In this document: positions 47,378 to 57,447 of the stretch, one piece after another
How positions within the stretch are numbered: the stretch's first letter is position 1
Layout of the letters: each line of letters begins with the position of its first letter
Source of the DNA: Bacillus sp. REN16
Lineage (GTDB): Bacteria; Bacillota; Bacilli; Bacillales; Bacillaceae_L
Direction: 5' to 3'
Length of the DNA stretch: 64,000 nucleotides
Assembly: GCF_020731355.1 (NCBI RefSeq)
Contig: NZ_JAJFZK010000010.1
Coordinates: forward strand, 62,001 to 126,000
Notes under the pieces: generated by a model
Told to the model about the DNA's origin: nothing
What the model saw: the letters and a program-made list of their open reading frames with translations, nothing else
The model's database searches: none
Made by a program: the position numbers and the translations under genes

Positions 47378-47517
47378 TATGGATTCATTTCATTCATTTC
47401 TCTTGCTTCTTCAGGTGTATCTAATCTTGTTGCACCCTTATAATCAAGGGATTGGTCTCGATCGGACTCAGTTCTGCGTTCTTTTTTAAGCTTTCTTTCT
47501 TGTCTATCTCTGCCCAT
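47377..47517 (-). CDS. ypzI: Small hydrophilic protein YpzI family
   Basis: 46-residue highly charged peptide, MGRDRQERKLKKERRTESDR then DQSLDYKGATRLDTPEEA. The GRDRQE-K-L...ESDRDQS-YGAT pattern matches the YpzI family of unknown function. A longer frame to 47586 exists, but AAGGAGG lies 6-8 bases before the ATG at 47517. It sits opposite to its neighbours between rpsA and yphA. Confidence 0.82.
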   Translation of the reverse strand: MGRDRQERKLKKERRTESDRDQSLDYKGATRLDTPEEAREMNEMNP

Positions 47518-47682
47518 TTTTATTCCTCCTTTTTCATCCCTACATAAGTTTCCGTGAACAGGGGATTTTATGTAAGGGTTATCCATTTATTCATTTTAGT
47601 GTTTCTTAAAAGGATTTTTGGTATGCAAATGGGTTAAATTTCATAATTTTGAGCCATAATGGGAATAATAGGAGGTGGAGAA

Positions 47683-48282
47683 GTGGACGGTGCAATCTTT
47701 TATTGGATTTGTTGGATGGCTTGGGTATGCAGTACTTTTCTAATGAAAAAAAATAAGGAAAGACTACTCTTATCCATTTTGTTTTTAGTAACAGTCATAC
47801 TATCACCTTATTCCGTTGGAGTGGGCAGTATCAAAATAAATTGCAGTATTTTTCTTCTATTACTTTTTTGTATGAAAGAAATCTCAAAAAGACCCAAAAA
47901 ACAAGTACTTTATATGCTAATTTGTATTTTAACCATTTCTTTAGCCTATTGCAGTTTCCTAATGTTTGAATTGTACGATCCCGTATGGCTTTTTTTTAAT
48001 CGGAATTTGATGCTTGGAGCCGCCTTAATATATGTAACCTTAATGCTAATAAAGGATTTACGGCTGCGCATGGCGGGGCTATTAATAGGTGCCATACAAG
48101 GCGATATTCTTTATGGAATCATTGTGAATAATGTCAATTTTCCATATGAAATTGGATCATTTGTCTTTTTGGATGTTATTGCAATAAGTTTTTGTTTTAT
48201 TTTTGTTTGGTCATCATTAGAAATATTGTTACATCATGTTGATGTAATGGTTCAAAAAAACACGAAGGAGAAACACGGCTAG
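47683..48282 (+). CDS. yphA: YphA family membrane protein
   Basis: 199-residue protein of unknown function, with about six hydrophobic helices (IFYWICWMAWVCSTFLM through FVFLDVIAISFCFIFVW). Length matches B. subtilis YphA. The frame extends to 47659, but GTG 47683 has GGAGG at 7 bases. The next gene, yphB, begins 1 base after its stop. Part of a yphA-yphB-cap cluster linked to sporulation. Confidence 0.82.
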   Translation: MDGAIFYWICWMAWVCSTFLMKKNKERLLLSILFLVTVILSPYSVGVGSIKINCSIFLLLLFCMKEISKRPKKQVLYMLICILTISLAYCSFLMFELYDPVWLFFNRNLMLGAALIYVTLMLIKDLRLRMAGLLIGAIQGDILYGIIVNNVNFPYEIGSFVFLDVIAISFCFIFVWSSLEILLHHVDVMVQKNTKEKHG

Positions 48283-48283
48283 T

Positions 48284-49180
48284 ATGAATGAATATACTTA
48301 CCCGATATTGTTCGGGCTCATATTTGGTGTTGCCGTACGGCTGTATATGCTGCGTACAGATTATCGTCAATATCCGACTTATCTGCACGGAAAAATCATA
48401 CATATTGCATTGGGGTTTATTGCGGCTGGCTTGGGGACGGTTGCTGTTCCTTCGATTATGGAGGAAGACTTCACTGCAATCACATTTTTAACCATTGCCG
48501 CCTCACAATTTCGTGATGTACGAAATATGGAACGCAATACCCTTACTGAATTGGATTCTTATGAGCTTGTACCCAGAGGCAGGACATATATTGAGGGAAT
48601 TGCCGTTGCCTTTGAAAGTCGAAATTACTTAGTTATTTTTACTTCTTTTTTTTCCACCTTTGCTTACCTTGCCATAAATATGTGGGCGGGAATTATCGTA
48701 GGTATCATTTGTCTCCTCATTTGTAAAAGGTTAATGGCGGGGAGCAGTCTAAAAGATATCGTGGATATTGTGTTTGTAAAGCCGCAATTTAAGGATGCAG
48801 GTTTACATGTTGATAATATTTATATTATGAATATTGGTCTTCCAGCAAGACAGGAAGAGATTTTAAAATATGGGATGGGATTTATTTTAAAGCCCAAAAC
48901 ATTTAATGCCAGGGCCACCATTGCAAACCTGGGTCAAAGGCAAGCCATTTTACATGATGTATCTACTGCCTTGGGGATATTTAGAGATTCGGGAACCCCT
49001 GCGCTCACTCCGCTGGCGAAGAGAGATTTAAATGATGGGCGTGTAGGAGTTTTTGTACTTCCACAGGAAGTGAATATTGAAAAAGCGATTGAGATTATCG
49101 GAAATGTGCCTACCTTGGAAAATGCCATCCGCATGCCAACGGAGAGAGAAGGAAATGAAAAGGGGCAGCCACATAAATGA
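48284..49180 (+). CDS. yphB: YIEGIA-domain membrane protein YphB
   Basis: 298-residue protein with membrane helices near 10-25, 45-70, 110-150 (FTSFFSTFAYLAINMWAGIIVGIICLLIC) and a C-terminal soluble part. The name-giving YIEGIA motif occurs at about residue 104 (RGRTYIEGIAVAFE). Conserved across spore formers; exact role unknown, probably in sporulation. It overlaps the small cap gene by 4 bases. Confidence 0.85.
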   Translation: MNEYTYPILFGLIFGVAVRLYMLRTDYRQYPTYLHGKIIHIALGFIAAGLGTVAVPSIMEEDFTAITFLTIAASQFRDVRNMERNTLTELDSYELVPRGRTYIEGIAVAFESRNYLVIFTSFFSTFAYLAINMWAGIIVGIICLLICKRLMAGSSLKDIVDIVFVKPQFKDAGLHVDNIYIMNIGLPARQEEILKYGMGFILKPKTFNARATIANLGQRQAILHDVSTALGIFRDSGTPALTPLAKRDLNDGRVGVFVLPQEVNIEKAIEIIGNVPTLENAIRMPTEREGNEKGQPHK

Positions 49181-49368
49181 ATATCGAAAAATTTATTTTA
49201 GCAGCAATCACATTGGATTCGGCAAATGTAAAGGTTTCAGGGGGTACGCCATTGTTTGCATGTTCAACAAAGGAAGAAATGGACTCAGTTGCCGCAAATT
49301 TAGAAGCAATTCTAGATGGAATAGCTCATGAAATCAGTGCAAATTTGTACATTATTGTTAAACATTAA
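49177..49368 (+). CDS. Capping complex subunit for YIEGIA
   Basis: 63-residue soluble protein, MNIEKFILAAITLDSANVKV, then SGGTPLFACSTKEEMDSVAA and IAHEISANLYIIVKH at the end. It matches the small protein found next to YIEGIA genes in spore formers. ATG overlaps the yphB stop (ATGA), so a stoichiometric complex with YphB is likely. Terminator follows 50 bases later. Confidence 0.83.
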   Translation: MNIEKFILAAITLDSANVKVSGGTPLFACSTKEEMDSVAANLEAILDGIAHEISANLYIIVKH

Positions 49369-49414
49369 ACATTTGATTGTTGTAAAGACGTATTTTTGAT
49401 AGAATGTAAAAGCA

Positions 49415-49447
49415 TGACCCTTCTGACGTAGAAGGGTTTATTTTTTA
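49415..49447 (+). terminator. Terminator upstream of der
   Basis: ACCCTTCT / AGAAGGGT with a 5-base loop and TTATTTTTT tail. Confidence 0.85.
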
Positions 49448-49518
49448 CATAACATTGATTTAATCATTTTTTATGTGATATATGTAAGTATGAGTTCGTT
49501 TAGAAGGGAAGAACGCAT

Positions 49519-50829
49519 GTGGTAAAACCAGTTGTGGCAATTGTTGGTCGACCAAACGTAGGTAAGTCAACAATTTTTAATCGGATAGTAGGAGAAAGAA
49601 TATCAATTGTAGAAGATATACCTGGAGTAACTAGAGATCGCATTTATAGTTCTGGCGAGTGGCTAAATCAAGAATTTAATATTATTGATACAGGGGGTAT
49701 TGATATTGGCGACGAGCCATTTCTTGCTCAAATTAGACACCAAGCAGAAATTGCAATCGATGAGGCAGATGTCATTATTTTTATGACAAGCGGCCGTGAG
49801 GGTGTGACAAGTGCGGACGAAGAGGTTGCGAAAATTTTATATCGTTCGAAAACACCTGTCGTATTAGCTGTAAATAAGGTAGACAACCCTGAAATGAGGG
49901 CAGATACTTTTGACTTTTATGCTTTAGGATTCGGAGAACCAATTCCGATTTCGGGCTCACATGGGATTGGGCTAGGAGATTTATTGGATGAAGTCATCAA
50001 ACATTTTCCAAAGGGTGGAAACGAAGATTATGATGACGAAATTATTAAATTTTCTTTGATTGGTCGACCAAATGTAGGTAAGTCATCACTTGTCAATTCC
50101 TTATTAGGTGAGGAAAGAGTCATTGTAAGTGATATTGCTGGAACAACGCGGGACGCGGTCGATACAAAATACACAGTGGATGGCAAAGAGTATGTCATCA
50201 TTGATACTGCTGGTATGAGGAAAAAAGGAAAAGTCTATGAAAGCACGGAGAAATATAGTGTGCTTAGGGCTTTAAAGGCAATTGAACGCTCTGACGTTGT
50301 CCTTGTAGTGTTAAACGCAGAGGAAGGGATTATCGAACAGGATAAAAAAATTGCAGGTTATGCTCATGAAGCGGGCAGAGCGGTCGTAATCGTTGTCAAC
50401 AAGTGGGATGCAATCGAAAAAGATGAGAAAACGATGAAGGAATTCGAGCAGAAGGTTCGTGATCATTTCCTATTTCTTGATTATGCACCCATTGTGTTCT
50501 TATCTGCAAAAACAAAACGCCGGATTCATACTTTGATTCCAATGATTGATATGGCTAGTGAAAATCATACAAGACGTGTTCAAACAAATGTGTTAAATGA
50601 TGTCGTTATGGATGCTGTTGCAATGAACCCAACACCTACGGATAAAGGGAAACGTCTAAGAATTTACTATGTGACACAAGTCGCAGTTAAGCCGCCAACC
50701 TTTGTTGTATTTGTAAATGAGCCCGAGTTAATGCATTTTTCATATGAACGCTTCTTAGAAAATCGGATTAGGGATGCTTTTGGATTTGAAGGTACACCAA
50801 TTAAGGTTATCGCAAGGGCAAGAAAATAG
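49519..50829 (+). CDS. der: Ribosome biogenesis GTPase Der (EngA)
   Basis: 436-residue essential GTPase for 50S subunit assembly. Tandem G domains: [15 protein letters not shown] and NKVD in the first (about 4-165); [18 protein letters not shown] and NKWD in the second (about 175-345); C-terminal KH-like domain (350-436). GTG 49519 start with AGAAGGGAAG; gpsA follows 15 bases after the stop. Confidence 0.97.
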   Translation: MVKPVVAIVGRPNVGKSTIFNRIVGERISIVEDIPGVTRDRIYSSGEWLNQEFNIIDTGGIDIGDEPFLAQIRHQAEIAIDEADVIIFMTSGREGVTSADEEVAKILYRSKTPVVLAVNKVDNPEMRADTFDFYALGFGEPIPISGSHGIGLGDLLDEVIKHFPKGGNEDYDDEIIKFSLIGRPNVGKSSLVNSLLGEERVIVSDIAGTTRDAVDTKYTVDGKEYVIIDTAGMRKKGKVYESTEKYSVLRALKAIERSDVVLVVLNAEEGIIEQDKKIAGYAHEAGRAVVIVVNKWDAIEKDEKTMKEFEQKVRDHFLFLDYAPIVFLSAKTKRRIHTLIPMIDMASENHTRRVQTNVLNDVVMDAVAMNPTPTDKGKRLRIYYVTQVAVKPPTFVVFVNEPELMHFSYERFLENRIRDAFGFEGTPIKVIARARK

Positions 50830-50844
50830 GAAGGGGAAGATGTA

Positions 50845-51885
50845 ATGGAGAGAGTAACGGTTATTGGAGCGGGTAGCTGGGGTACGGCACTTGCACTTGT
50901 TCTTGCTGACAATGATCATGAGGTTCGGATCTGGTCACATCGACAAGAGCAGGTTGACGAAATCAACATTAAGCATACCAATTCGAAGTATGTTCCATCA
51001 ATTGATTTGCCAGAAACGATCATTGGATATTCGGATTTAGGAAAGGCGCTGGAGGACGTGAAGACCATTGTTCTTTCCGTTCCAACAAAAGCAATCCGGG
51101 AGGTTCTTCAGAAAATAAGTCAGGTCATCTCAGCACCATTAACGATCGTTCATGTGAGTAAAGGGATTGAACCGGACACATTAAAGCGGATTTCTGAAAT
51201 GATTGAGGAAGAAATGCCTTCAAATCTGTTAAAAGATGTTGTGGTTCTTTCTGGTCCAAGTCATGCTGAAGAAGTAGTACTTCGTCATCCCACAACTGTA
51301 ACTGTTTCTTCTAAAAATATGGAATCTGCTGAATATGTTCAGGATCTATTCATTAATCAGCATTTTCGCGTATATACTAACCCCGATATTATTGGCGTCG
51401 AAATCGGTGGGGCGCTTAAGAATATTATCGCCTTGGCTGCTGGAATTACAGATGGTCTTGGATATGGAGATAATGCAAAAGCTGCTCTAATTACCCGTGG
51501 TTTAGCCGAGATCTCGCGTTTGGGCAGCAAAATGGGTGCAAACCCGCTAACCTTCGCCGGATTAACCGGAATTGGTGATTTAATTGTAACGTGTACTAGT
51601 GTGCACTCACGGAACTGGCGTGCAGGAAATTTACTTGGAAAAGGGCAAAGCCTTGAGGAAGTCCTCGAAAATATGGGAATGGTTGTTGAAGGTGTAAGAA
51701 CAACAAAAGCAGCGTATCAGCTTGCTAAAAAAATGGACGTGTCTATGCCGATCACATTTGCTTTATATGACGTTCTTTTCAATAATCAATCACCTAAAGA
51801 TGCTGTTGATCAATTAATGGCCAGAGGAAGAACAAATGAAATGTCCGATATTTTCAATTATTTTGAAGAAAAAGGGTTGAACTAA
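50845..51885 (+). CDS. gpsA: NAD(P)H-dependent glycerol-3-phosphate dehydrogenase
   Basis: 346-residue enzyme reducing dihydroxyacetone phosphate for phospholipid synthesis. Rossmann motif [12 protein letters not shown], then [18 protein letters not shown], the catalytic Lys in [14 protein letters not shown], and [17 protein letters not shown] start with GGAAGGGGAAG. Forms an operon with der. No terminator lies directly behind; the next stem is at 52112. Confidence 0.97.
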   Translation: MERVTVIGAGSWGTALALVLADNDHEVRIWSHRQEQVDEINIKHTNSKYVPSIDLPETIIGYSDLGKALEDVKTIVLSVPTKAIREVLQKISQVISAPLTIVHVSKGIEPDTLKRISEMIEEEMPSNLLKDVVVLSGPSHAEEVVLRHPTTVTVSSKNMESAEYVQDLFINQHFRVYTNPDIIGVEIGGALKNIIALAAGITDGLGYGDNAKAALITRGLAEISRLGSKMGANPLTFAGLTGIGDLIVTCTSVHSRNWRAGNLLGKGQSLEEVLENMGMVVEGVRTTKAAYQLAKKMDVSMPITFALYDVLFNNQSPKDAVDQLMARGRTNEMSDIFNYFEEKGLN

Positions 51886-52111
51886 AACACAGACTGCCTT
51901 TTTCGTGCATATGATGGCAAGGAGAATAGTAAAATAGCGGGATCGACAACATTTCGCACAGCAAGAATATTCTAATGAGTAAAAAAGTTTGCACTTTCTT
52001 GTGAAAAATAGGCATAAGACGATACATTTCATGCCGTTTTCGCATAAAATGCAACGTAGTATACTGTGGGTCTGAGCCATTGGATTAAAGGGAATATTTA
52101 GTTTTACGGTT
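51886..52111 (+). other. Gap between gpsA and DUF2768 gene
   Basis: No ORF with support. TATACT at 52060-52065 could be a -10; a TTTTCG lies 17 bases upstream. Transcripts from there would be about 80 nt and end at 52150, so a small RNA is possible. Confidence 0.35.
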
Positions 52112-52150
52112 GCTGAAGTAAAGGTGCCCCTCTTTACTTCAGTTTTTTTA
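52112..52150 (+). terminator. Strong terminator before the DUF2768 gene
   Basis: CTGAAGTAAAG / CTTTACTTCAG perfect 11-base stem with 9-base loop and T7. Confidence 0.9.
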
Positions 52151-52235
52151 TTTAACAATTTATGCTTAGGTTAATAATGCTTATTATGATATAATATTTG
52201 ACGGAATGTTAGAGTTGGACAAGGGAGTGAGTAAG

Positions 52236-52436
52236 ATGACACCAGGATTACTAAAAATGTGGATATCGTTTGCAGGGATGGCGTCGATGGCTATTGCTAT
52301 CATATCCATTTACTTTAGTCGATATAAACTAAAGGGCTTCCTAAAAGGAATCGTAGCCGCGTTGGCTTATCTTTTTATGATTCTAGCTGGCATTATTATG
52401 GTCATAGTTGTGTTTAGCGGGCCAGTTATTGAGTAG
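52236..52436 (+). CDS. yphE: DUF2768 membrane protein (YphE-type)
   Basis: 66-residue protein of two hydrophobic helices (ISFAGMASMAIAIISIYF and IVAALAYLFMILAGIIMVIVV) with SRYKLKG between them; unknown function. ATG 52236 after AAGGGAGTGA; an upstream ATG at 52206 lacks a good signal. It overlaps nothing but lies 22 bases before yphF, probably cotranscribed. Confidence 0.83.
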   Translation: MTPGLLKMWISFAGMASMAIAIISIYFSRYKLKGFLKGIVAALAYLFMILAGIIMVIVVFSGPVIE

Positions 52437-52458
52437 AGAACATAAGGATGGTATTAAT

Positions 52459-53178
52459 ATGAAAGTTACGTTACAACTGTTGGTTATTGCTTTTTCATTA
52501 TCAATACTTACAGGGTGCCTTTACCCGAATGATAAGCTTGCTCAAAACCAAATCCCTTATGAGGATCAAATTGCAGCTGTTCAGAGAGCTGTTGATCAAT
52601 TCAAAGAGGATTCTGGTGGTCTTTTACCGATTAAAACAAGAGAGATGGAGACCCCAATTTATCAAAAATATCCGATTGATTTTATTAAGCTTTCACCAAA
52701 ATACATAGCCGAACCACCCGGTAATGCTTATGAAACGGGCGGGGTTTATTTATATGTTTTAGTAAATGCAGAAACAAACCCAACGGTTAAACTTTTAGAT
52801 GTTCGTATTTCAGAAGAACTTAGTGAACTAAATTTGCGGGTTGAAATGTATCGTTCTTCAAATGGATATGCGCCGTTTAAAGAACAGCTTCACACTAATG
52901 TATTTACATTGGATTACAGTAAGCTCGGCTTGAAGGAAGCGCCATATGTTGTGAGTCCGTTCACAGGAAAAAACTTGCCACTCTTGATTACGAGCTCCAA
53001 TGAAATTGTTGTAGATTATCGTATGGATTTATTTGATTATTTATCAAAATATGAACATACCTATAAAACAGGTGACGATATTCGAGATATTTTAGTCGAT
53101 AACTCGATGTTCGTACCAACCAATTCTTTGCCATACACGATCGATGAAGAAAATGAACCAATTTTTTTAGATAAATAA
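52459..53178 (+). CDS. yphF: YphF lipoprotein
   Basis: 240-residue exported lipoprotein of unknown function. Lipobox LTGC with Cys at about residue 19; the body has the motif DGGLLPI-like SGGLLPIKTRE, IDFIKLSPKYIAEPPGNAYE and a C-terminal PSFVNSL-like NSMFVPTNSLPY end. The frame is open from 52408, but ATG 52459 has AAGGATGG upstream and starts the signal peptide. It precedes spoIVA with its own terminator. Confidence 0.85.
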   Translation: MKVTLQLLVIAFSLSILTGCLYPNDKLAQNQIPYEDQIAAVQRAVDQFKEDSGGLLPIKTREMETPIYQKYPIDFIKLSPKYIAEPPGNAYETGGVYLYVLVNAETNPTVKLLDVRISEELSELNLRVEMYRSSNGYAPFKEQLHTNVFTLDYSKLGLKEAPYVVSPFTGKNLPLLITSSNEIVVDYRMDLFDYLSKYEHTYKTGDDIRDILVDNSMFVPTNSLPYTIDEENEPIFLDK

Positions 53179-53183
53179 GTCAT

Positions 53184-53230
53184 GAACCCTTCTTTTAGAC
53201 ATAAACTCTAAGAGAAGGGTTTTTATTTTT
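53184..53230 (+). terminator. yphF terminator
   Basis: AACCCTTCT / AGAAGGGTT arms with an inner TAGA / TCTA stem, then TTTTATTTTT. Confidence 0.88.
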
Positions 53231-53343
53231 GTTTATTCGTTCAAAAAGTGTAAGAAAAATAGCTTGCTAGAGTAATTTAGATTGGCTTTTTGAACTCAAC
53301 TTTGCTGCTACATATTATGGGGGGCAATTTTTTTCTAGAAATA

Positions 53344-53375
53344 GTCATATTTAATTAGGACAACGTCATACAAAT
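53344..53375 (+). promoter_or_regulatory. spoIVA: Sigma-E promoter of spoIVA
   Basis: GTCATATT at 53344-53351 and CATACAAAT at 53367-53375 with a 15-base spacer fit the sigma-E consensus almost perfectly. It lies about 70 bases before the spoIVA start, and spoIVA is a sigma-E gene in B. subtilis. Confidence 0.85.
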
Positions 53376-53445
53376 ATAATGTCCTAGAATATGTAGTAAA
53401 CGGATAAAATTATCCCAAGAACTGTAAAATCGGGAGGGATCACAC

Positions 53446-54924
53446 TTGGAAAAGGTAGATATTTTCAAAGATATCGCTGAACGCACCGGTGGCGATATAT
53501 ATTTAGGAGTCGTTGGTGCAGTTAGAACAGGCAAATCTACTTTCATAAAGAAATTCATGGAATTAGTAGTCTTACCGAATATCGGTAGTGAAGCTGATAA
53601 GGCTCGCGCACAGGATGAACTGCCACAAAGTGCTGCTGGAAGAACAATCATGACAACCGAACCAAAGTTTGTTCCAAATCAAGCTGTTTCAGTACATGTT
53701 GAAGAAGGGCTTGATGTAAACATTCGCCTAGTCGATTGTGTTGGATACACAGTTCCAGGTGCAAAGGGTTATGAGGATGAAAATGGCCCACGTATGATTA
53801 ATACTCCGTGGTATGAAGAGCCAATCCCGTTCCACGAAGCAGCAGAGATTGGCACAAGAAAGGTAATCCAGGAGCATTCTACAATTGGTGTCCTTGTTAC
53901 AACGGATGGTTCAATTGGAGAAATTCCAAGAAGAGATTATATTGAAGCGGAAGAACGGGTAATCGCTGAGTTAAAAGAGGTAGGGAAACCATTTATCATG
54001 GTTATTAACACAGTCCATCCTCATCATCCAGAAACGGATGCTCTTCGTCAGGAATTAAGTGAAAAATACGATATTCCTGTATTGGCAATGAGTGTTGAAA
54101 GTATGCGTGAAGCAGATGTATTTAATGTTTTGCGTGAAGCGCTATATGAGTTCCCAGTCTTAGAGGTAAATGTAAACCTGCCAAGCTGGGTAATGGTCTT
54201 AAGAGAGGATCATTGGTTAAGAGAAAGCTATCAGGATGCTGTGAAGGATACAGTCCAAGATATCAAGCGTTTACGCGATGTTGACCGTGTCGTTGGTCAA
54301 TTTAGTGAATATGACTTTATAGACCAAGCAAGCTTAGCAGGGATTGAAATGGGGCAGGGTGTAGCAGAAATTGATTTATATGCTCCGGATGATTTATATG
54401 ATCAAATCCTTAAGGAAGTTGTGGGCGTTGAAATCCGCGGAAAAGATCATCTTTTACAGCTTATGCAAGACTTTGCTCATGCAAAAGCAGAGTATGATCA
54501 AGTAGCGGACGCGTTAAAAATGGTGAAGCAAACAGGATATGGAATTGCAGCACCAGCGTTATCTGATATGAGCCTGGATGAGCCTGAGATCATCCGTCAG
54601 GGATCAAGATTTGGGGTTCGCTTAAAGGCTGTTGCACCATCTATCCACATGATTAAGGTTGATGTTGAGTCCGAATTTGCTCCGATCATTGGAACTGAAA
54701 AGCAAAGCGAAGAATTAGTTCGTTACTTGATGCAAGACTTTGAGGATGATCCGCTTTCTATTTGGAACTCAGATATCTTCGGACGTTCATTAAGCTCCAT
54801 CGTTCGCGAGGGGATTCAGGCAAAATTATCATTAATGCCTGAAAATGCACGCTACAAGTTAAAAGAAACCCTTGAAAGAATCATTAACGAAGGATCAGGT
54901 GGATTGATTGCCATCATATTATAA
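53446..54924 (+). CDS. spoIVA: Spore coat morphogenetic ATPase SpoIVA
   Basis: 492-residue ATPase that polymerises on the forespore as the coat basement layer. TRAFAC-class P-loop GAVRTGKSTF near residue 24, sequence IMTTEPKFVPNQA and DCVGYTVPGAKGYEDENGPRM, and a near-invariant C-terminus ending LIAIIL. TTG start with GGGAGGG 8 bases upstream, as in several bacilli. Preceded by the sigma-E promoter; monocistronic. Confidence 0.98.
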   Translation: MEKVDIFKDIAERTGGDIYLGVVGAVRTGKSTFIKKFMELVVLPNIGSEADKARAQDELPQSAAGRTIMTTEPKFVPNQAVSVHVEEGLDVNIRLVDCVGYTVPGAKGYEDENGPRMINTPWYEEPIPFHEAAEIGTRKVIQEHSTIGVLVTTDGSIGEIPRRDYIEAEERVIAELKEVGKPFIMVINTVHPHHPETDALRQELSEKYDIPVLAMSVESMREADVFNVLREALYEFPVLEVNVNLPSWVMVLREDHWLRESYQDAVKDTVQDIKRLRDVDRVVGQFSEYDFIDQASLAGIEMGQGVAEIDLYAPDDLYDQILKEVVGVEIRGKDHLLQLMQDFAHAKAEYDQVADALKMVKQTGYGIAAPALSDMSLDEPEIIRQGSRFGVRLKAVAPSIHMIKVDVESEFAPIIGTEKQSEELVRYLMQDFEDDPLSIWNSDIFGRSLSSIVREGIQAKLSLMPENARYKLKETLERIINEGSGGLIAIIL

Positions 54925-54930
54925 GATTTG

Positions 54931-54957
54931 GGCTCCTCACAAGGGAGTCTTTTTTTG
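54931..54957 (+). terminator. spoIVA terminator
   Basis: GGCTCC / GGAGTC stem with a G-T pair and T7 tail. Confidence 0.75.
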
Positions 54958-55070
54958 TGGAAATTTTGCCTTATTTGCTTTCCTAAATACGTATATGATA
55001 AGCTTTTTACAAAAAATAAGTGCTTTTTGGTGAAATATACATAAAAAGGTAATATTTCTGTTGAAATATA

Positions 55071-55099
55071 TTGAATTATGTCTAAGAATCGTTTATTAT
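55071..55099 (+). promoter_or_regulatory. hbs: Sigma-A promoter of hbs
   Basis: TTGAAT at 55071-55076 and TATTAT at 55094-55099 with a 17-base spacer, 114 bases before the hbs start codon. Confidence 0.6.
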
Positions 55100-55212
55100 A
55101 AGGCATGTTAGCATCAAGCTAATGTAAGAGATACTTGATGACATAAGGCTTAAAGAGCAATGAATGATTATTCATATGATTTGGAATTTTTATTTGGGAG
55201 GAGGTGAATGTC

Positions 55213-55485
55213 ATGAACAAAACAGAATTAGTTAACGCTGTCGCTGAAAGTGCTGAACTTTCTAAGAAGGATGCTACAAAAGCTGTTGATGCAGTTTTTG
55301 ATTCTATCCTTGAAGCTCTTAAAGGTGGAGACAAAGTTCAGTTAATCGGGTTTGGAAACTTTGAGGTACGTGAGCGTGCAGCTCGTAAAGGGCGTAACCC
55401 TCAAACTGGTGAAGAAATCGAAATCGCTGCAAGCAAGGTTCCTGCATTTAAACCAGGAAAGGTGCTTAAAGACGCAGTAAAATAA
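55213..55485 (+). CDS. hbs: Nucleoid protein HBsu (HU)
   Basis: 90-residue HU-type histone-like protein that bends and compacts [47 protein letters not shown] beta-arm with the RNPQTG tip and the basic end. GTG 55204 is in frame but ATG 55213 follows GGGAGGAGG. Monocistronic; terminator follows. Confidence 0.97.
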   Translation: MNKTELVNAVAESAELSKKDATKAVDAVFDSILEALKGGDKVQLIGFGNFEVRERAARKGRNPQTGEEIEIAASKVPAFKPGKVLKDAVK

Positions 55486-55516
55486 TTTTACATAGAACCT
55501 ATGTGTAAGTTACAAG

Positions 55517-55547
55517 AAGAGTCGTTTATTTTTCGCGACTCTTTTTT
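55517..55547 (+). terminator. hbs terminator
   Basis: AGAGTCG / CGACTCT perfect stem with T6G tail. Confidence 0.88.
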
Positions 55548-55613
55548 GTTTTATATTCATAAATATGCTAGAATCAATGAACCGACAGTTGTGAATAGAG
55601 GAGAGGTTGGCAA

Positions 55614-56180
55614 ATGACTTCGATAGATTATAAAAAAATAGAGCAAGCAGTTACAATGATCTTAGAAGCAATCGGGGAAGATCCGCAGCGAGAAGGGTTA
55701 GTGGACACACCAAAACGTGTAGCAAAAATGTATGCCGAAGTTTTCTCTGGCTTACAAGATGATCCGAAAGAATATTTTCAAACCGTTTTTGGAGAAGAAC
55801 ACGAGGAATTGGTATTAGTAAAAGACATTCCATTTTACTCTATGTGTGAACACCATCTCGTCCCATTTTATGGACATGCCCATGTTGCCTATATTCCTAA
55901 GGGTGGAAAAGTAACGGGATTGAGCAAACTGGCACGAGCGGTAGAGGCAGTAGCAAAAAGACCCCAATTACAAGAAAGAATTACTTCAACAATTGCTGAT
56001 GCAATAGTTGAAACACTTCAGCCTCACGGAGTAATGGTGGTCATCGAAGCAGAGCATATGTGTATGACAATGCGGGGTGTTAAAAAGCCAGGGGCGAAAA
56101 CTGTTACTTCAGCTGTCCGAGGAATATTACAAAAGGACCCTGCTGCTCGAAGTGAAGTCTTATCATTAATTAAGAATTGA
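55614..56180 (+). CDS. folE: GTP cyclohydrolase I (MtrA)
   Basis: 188-residue enzyme producing dihydroneopterin triphosphate, first step of folate synthesis. Zinc ligands in [14 protein letters not shown] and [26 protein letters not shown]-type start ([17 protein letters not shown]). Known in Bacillus as mtrA, the first gene of the mtrAB operon with TRAP. Gap of 71 bases to mtrB. ATG after GAGGAGAGG. Confidence 0.97.
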   Translation: MTSIDYKKIEQAVTMILEAIGEDPQREGLVDTPKRVAKMYAEVFSGLQDDPKEYFQTVFGEEHEELVLVKDIPFYSMCEHHLVPFYGHAHVAYIPKGGKVTGLSKLARAVEAVAKRPQLQERITSTIADAIVETLQPHGVMVVIEAEHMCMTMRGVKKPGAKTVTSAVRGILQKDPAARSEVLSLIKN

Positions 56181-56251
56181 CATCCATAAAAAATTACGAG
56201 ATAGTAAAGAAAAGCTAATGAACTTAGTTCTGTACCATAGGAGTGAAAAGG

Positions 56252-56482
56252 ATGAGTAATAATTCAAACTCAGAATTTATTGTTATCAAAGCAGTAGAAG
56301 ATGGAGTAAATGTAATCGGATTAACGAGAGGATCTGATACACGCTTTCATCATTCGGAGAAATTGGATAAAGGCGAGGTCATGATTGCGCAATTCACTGA
56401 ACATACTTCAGCTATCAAGATACGAGGTCATGCAATCATCCAAACAAGTCATGGAGAAACTGAATCAGATTCAAAAAAATAA
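56252..56482 (+). CDS. mtrB: trp RNA-binding attenuation protein (TRAP)
   Basis: 76-residue protein that forms an 11-mer ring; with bound tryptophan it wraps (G/U)AG repeats in the trp leader and lowers expression. The sequence [40 protein letters not shown] and [10 protein letters not shown] matches the B. subtilis protein closely, including the RNA-binding Lys/Arg residues. ATG 56252 after AGGAGTGA; GTG 56243 is an alternative. Its target leader lies at 63552-63696 in this same window. Confidence 0.97.
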   Translation: MSNNSNSEFIVIKAVEDGVNVIGLTRGSDTRFHHSEKLDKGEVMIAQFTEHTSAIKIRGHAIIQTSHGETESDSKK

Positions 56483-56508
56483 GCAGGTAAATCCTGCTTT
56501 TTCTTTTG
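56481..56508 (+). terminator. mtrB terminator
   Basis: AGCAGG / CCTGCT stem, 5-base loop, TTTTTCTTTT tail. Confidence 0.82.
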
Positions 56509-56632
56509 GTTTAAATAAAACTAAGGGAAAAACTAAGTGATGTATGTTATAATTAACGTTGTTTTATAAAGACTAATGATAAAGAACTTGAACATAGATA
56601 AAAAACGGATTTTTTAAATTGGGGAAACAAGG

Positions 56633-57445
56633 GTGATTGATTTGCATGACATCAAGGAAATAGTTGCCAATCTTAAGGAGCGTATTGAGGATAAAACAAG
56701 ACACTCATACCTTCAAAGATATATGGAGACACCAAGTATAGATGAGGATAAACTATTATTGTTATACTCCATTTGCGAGGATTTGCTTTTACCGAAAGAG
56801 CAATTAACGAATTATATAGTGACCACTATGCTTGTTCAACAGGCATTAGATACCCATGAAACAGTCCCCAATCGACTTTCCTTTTCAGATGAACGTGTAC
56901 GTGGTCAACAATTAGCCATATTGGCAGGAGACTATTTTAGCGGGCTGTATTATTATCTTCTTGCGCAAGCTTCCGATATAACCTTTATACGAATCCTTGC
57001 AGAAGGTATTAAAGATGTGAATGAGGCCAAAATTTATTTGTATCAAATGGATCATGATCAAGTAGACCAGCTTTTATCATATGTAACATCGGTTGAATCT
57101 GCTATTTTCCGAAAAATCGTAAATAGTTTTCAAATTAAAAAGTGGGAAGAAATTGTTCAAAACTTTTTATTGCTAAAATGGCTCCTACATGAAAGAGACC
57201 ATTACGCAGAAGATGGAGATTCAATTCTTTTTAAGACCCTTAAGAAAATAGCTTCGAGGGAAAAGGGAGAACAAGAAACGGATGTAATGTTTGAATTTAA
57301 CAAGCATCTTTCTCTTGTTTGCAAAAAACTAGAAGAGTCATTAAAGACAAACCCTAAAATAAACAAATCACTACTAAATCGAATCAATGAACTACTTCTT
57401 AAAAGTACCTCGTTTACATTGAAAAAGATTGTGGAAGAAGGGTAA
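56633..57445 (+). CDS. hepS: Heptaprenyl diphosphate synthase component I
   Basis: 270-residue small subunit of the heteromeric prenyl synthase that makes the menaquinone-7 side chain. All-helical; [31 protein letters not shown] region is diagnostic for HepS. GTG start at 56633 with TGGGG 8 bases upstream, TTG 56642 an alternative. First gene of hepS-menG-hepT; menG starts 2 bases after. Confidence 0.9.
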   Translation: MIDLHDIKEIVANLKERIEDKTRHSYLQRYMETPSIDEDKLLLLYSICEDLLLPKEQLTNYIVTTMLVQQALDTHETVPNRLSFSDERVRGQQLAILAGDYFSGLYYYLLAQASDITFIRILAEGIKDVNEAKIYLYQMDHDQVDQLLSYVTSVESAIFRKIVNSFQIKKWEEIVQNFLLLKWLLHERDHYAEDGDSILFKTLKKIASREKGEQETDVMFEFNKHLSLVCKKLEESLKTNPKINKSLLNRINELLLKSTSFTLKKIVEEG

Positions 57446-57447
57446 TT

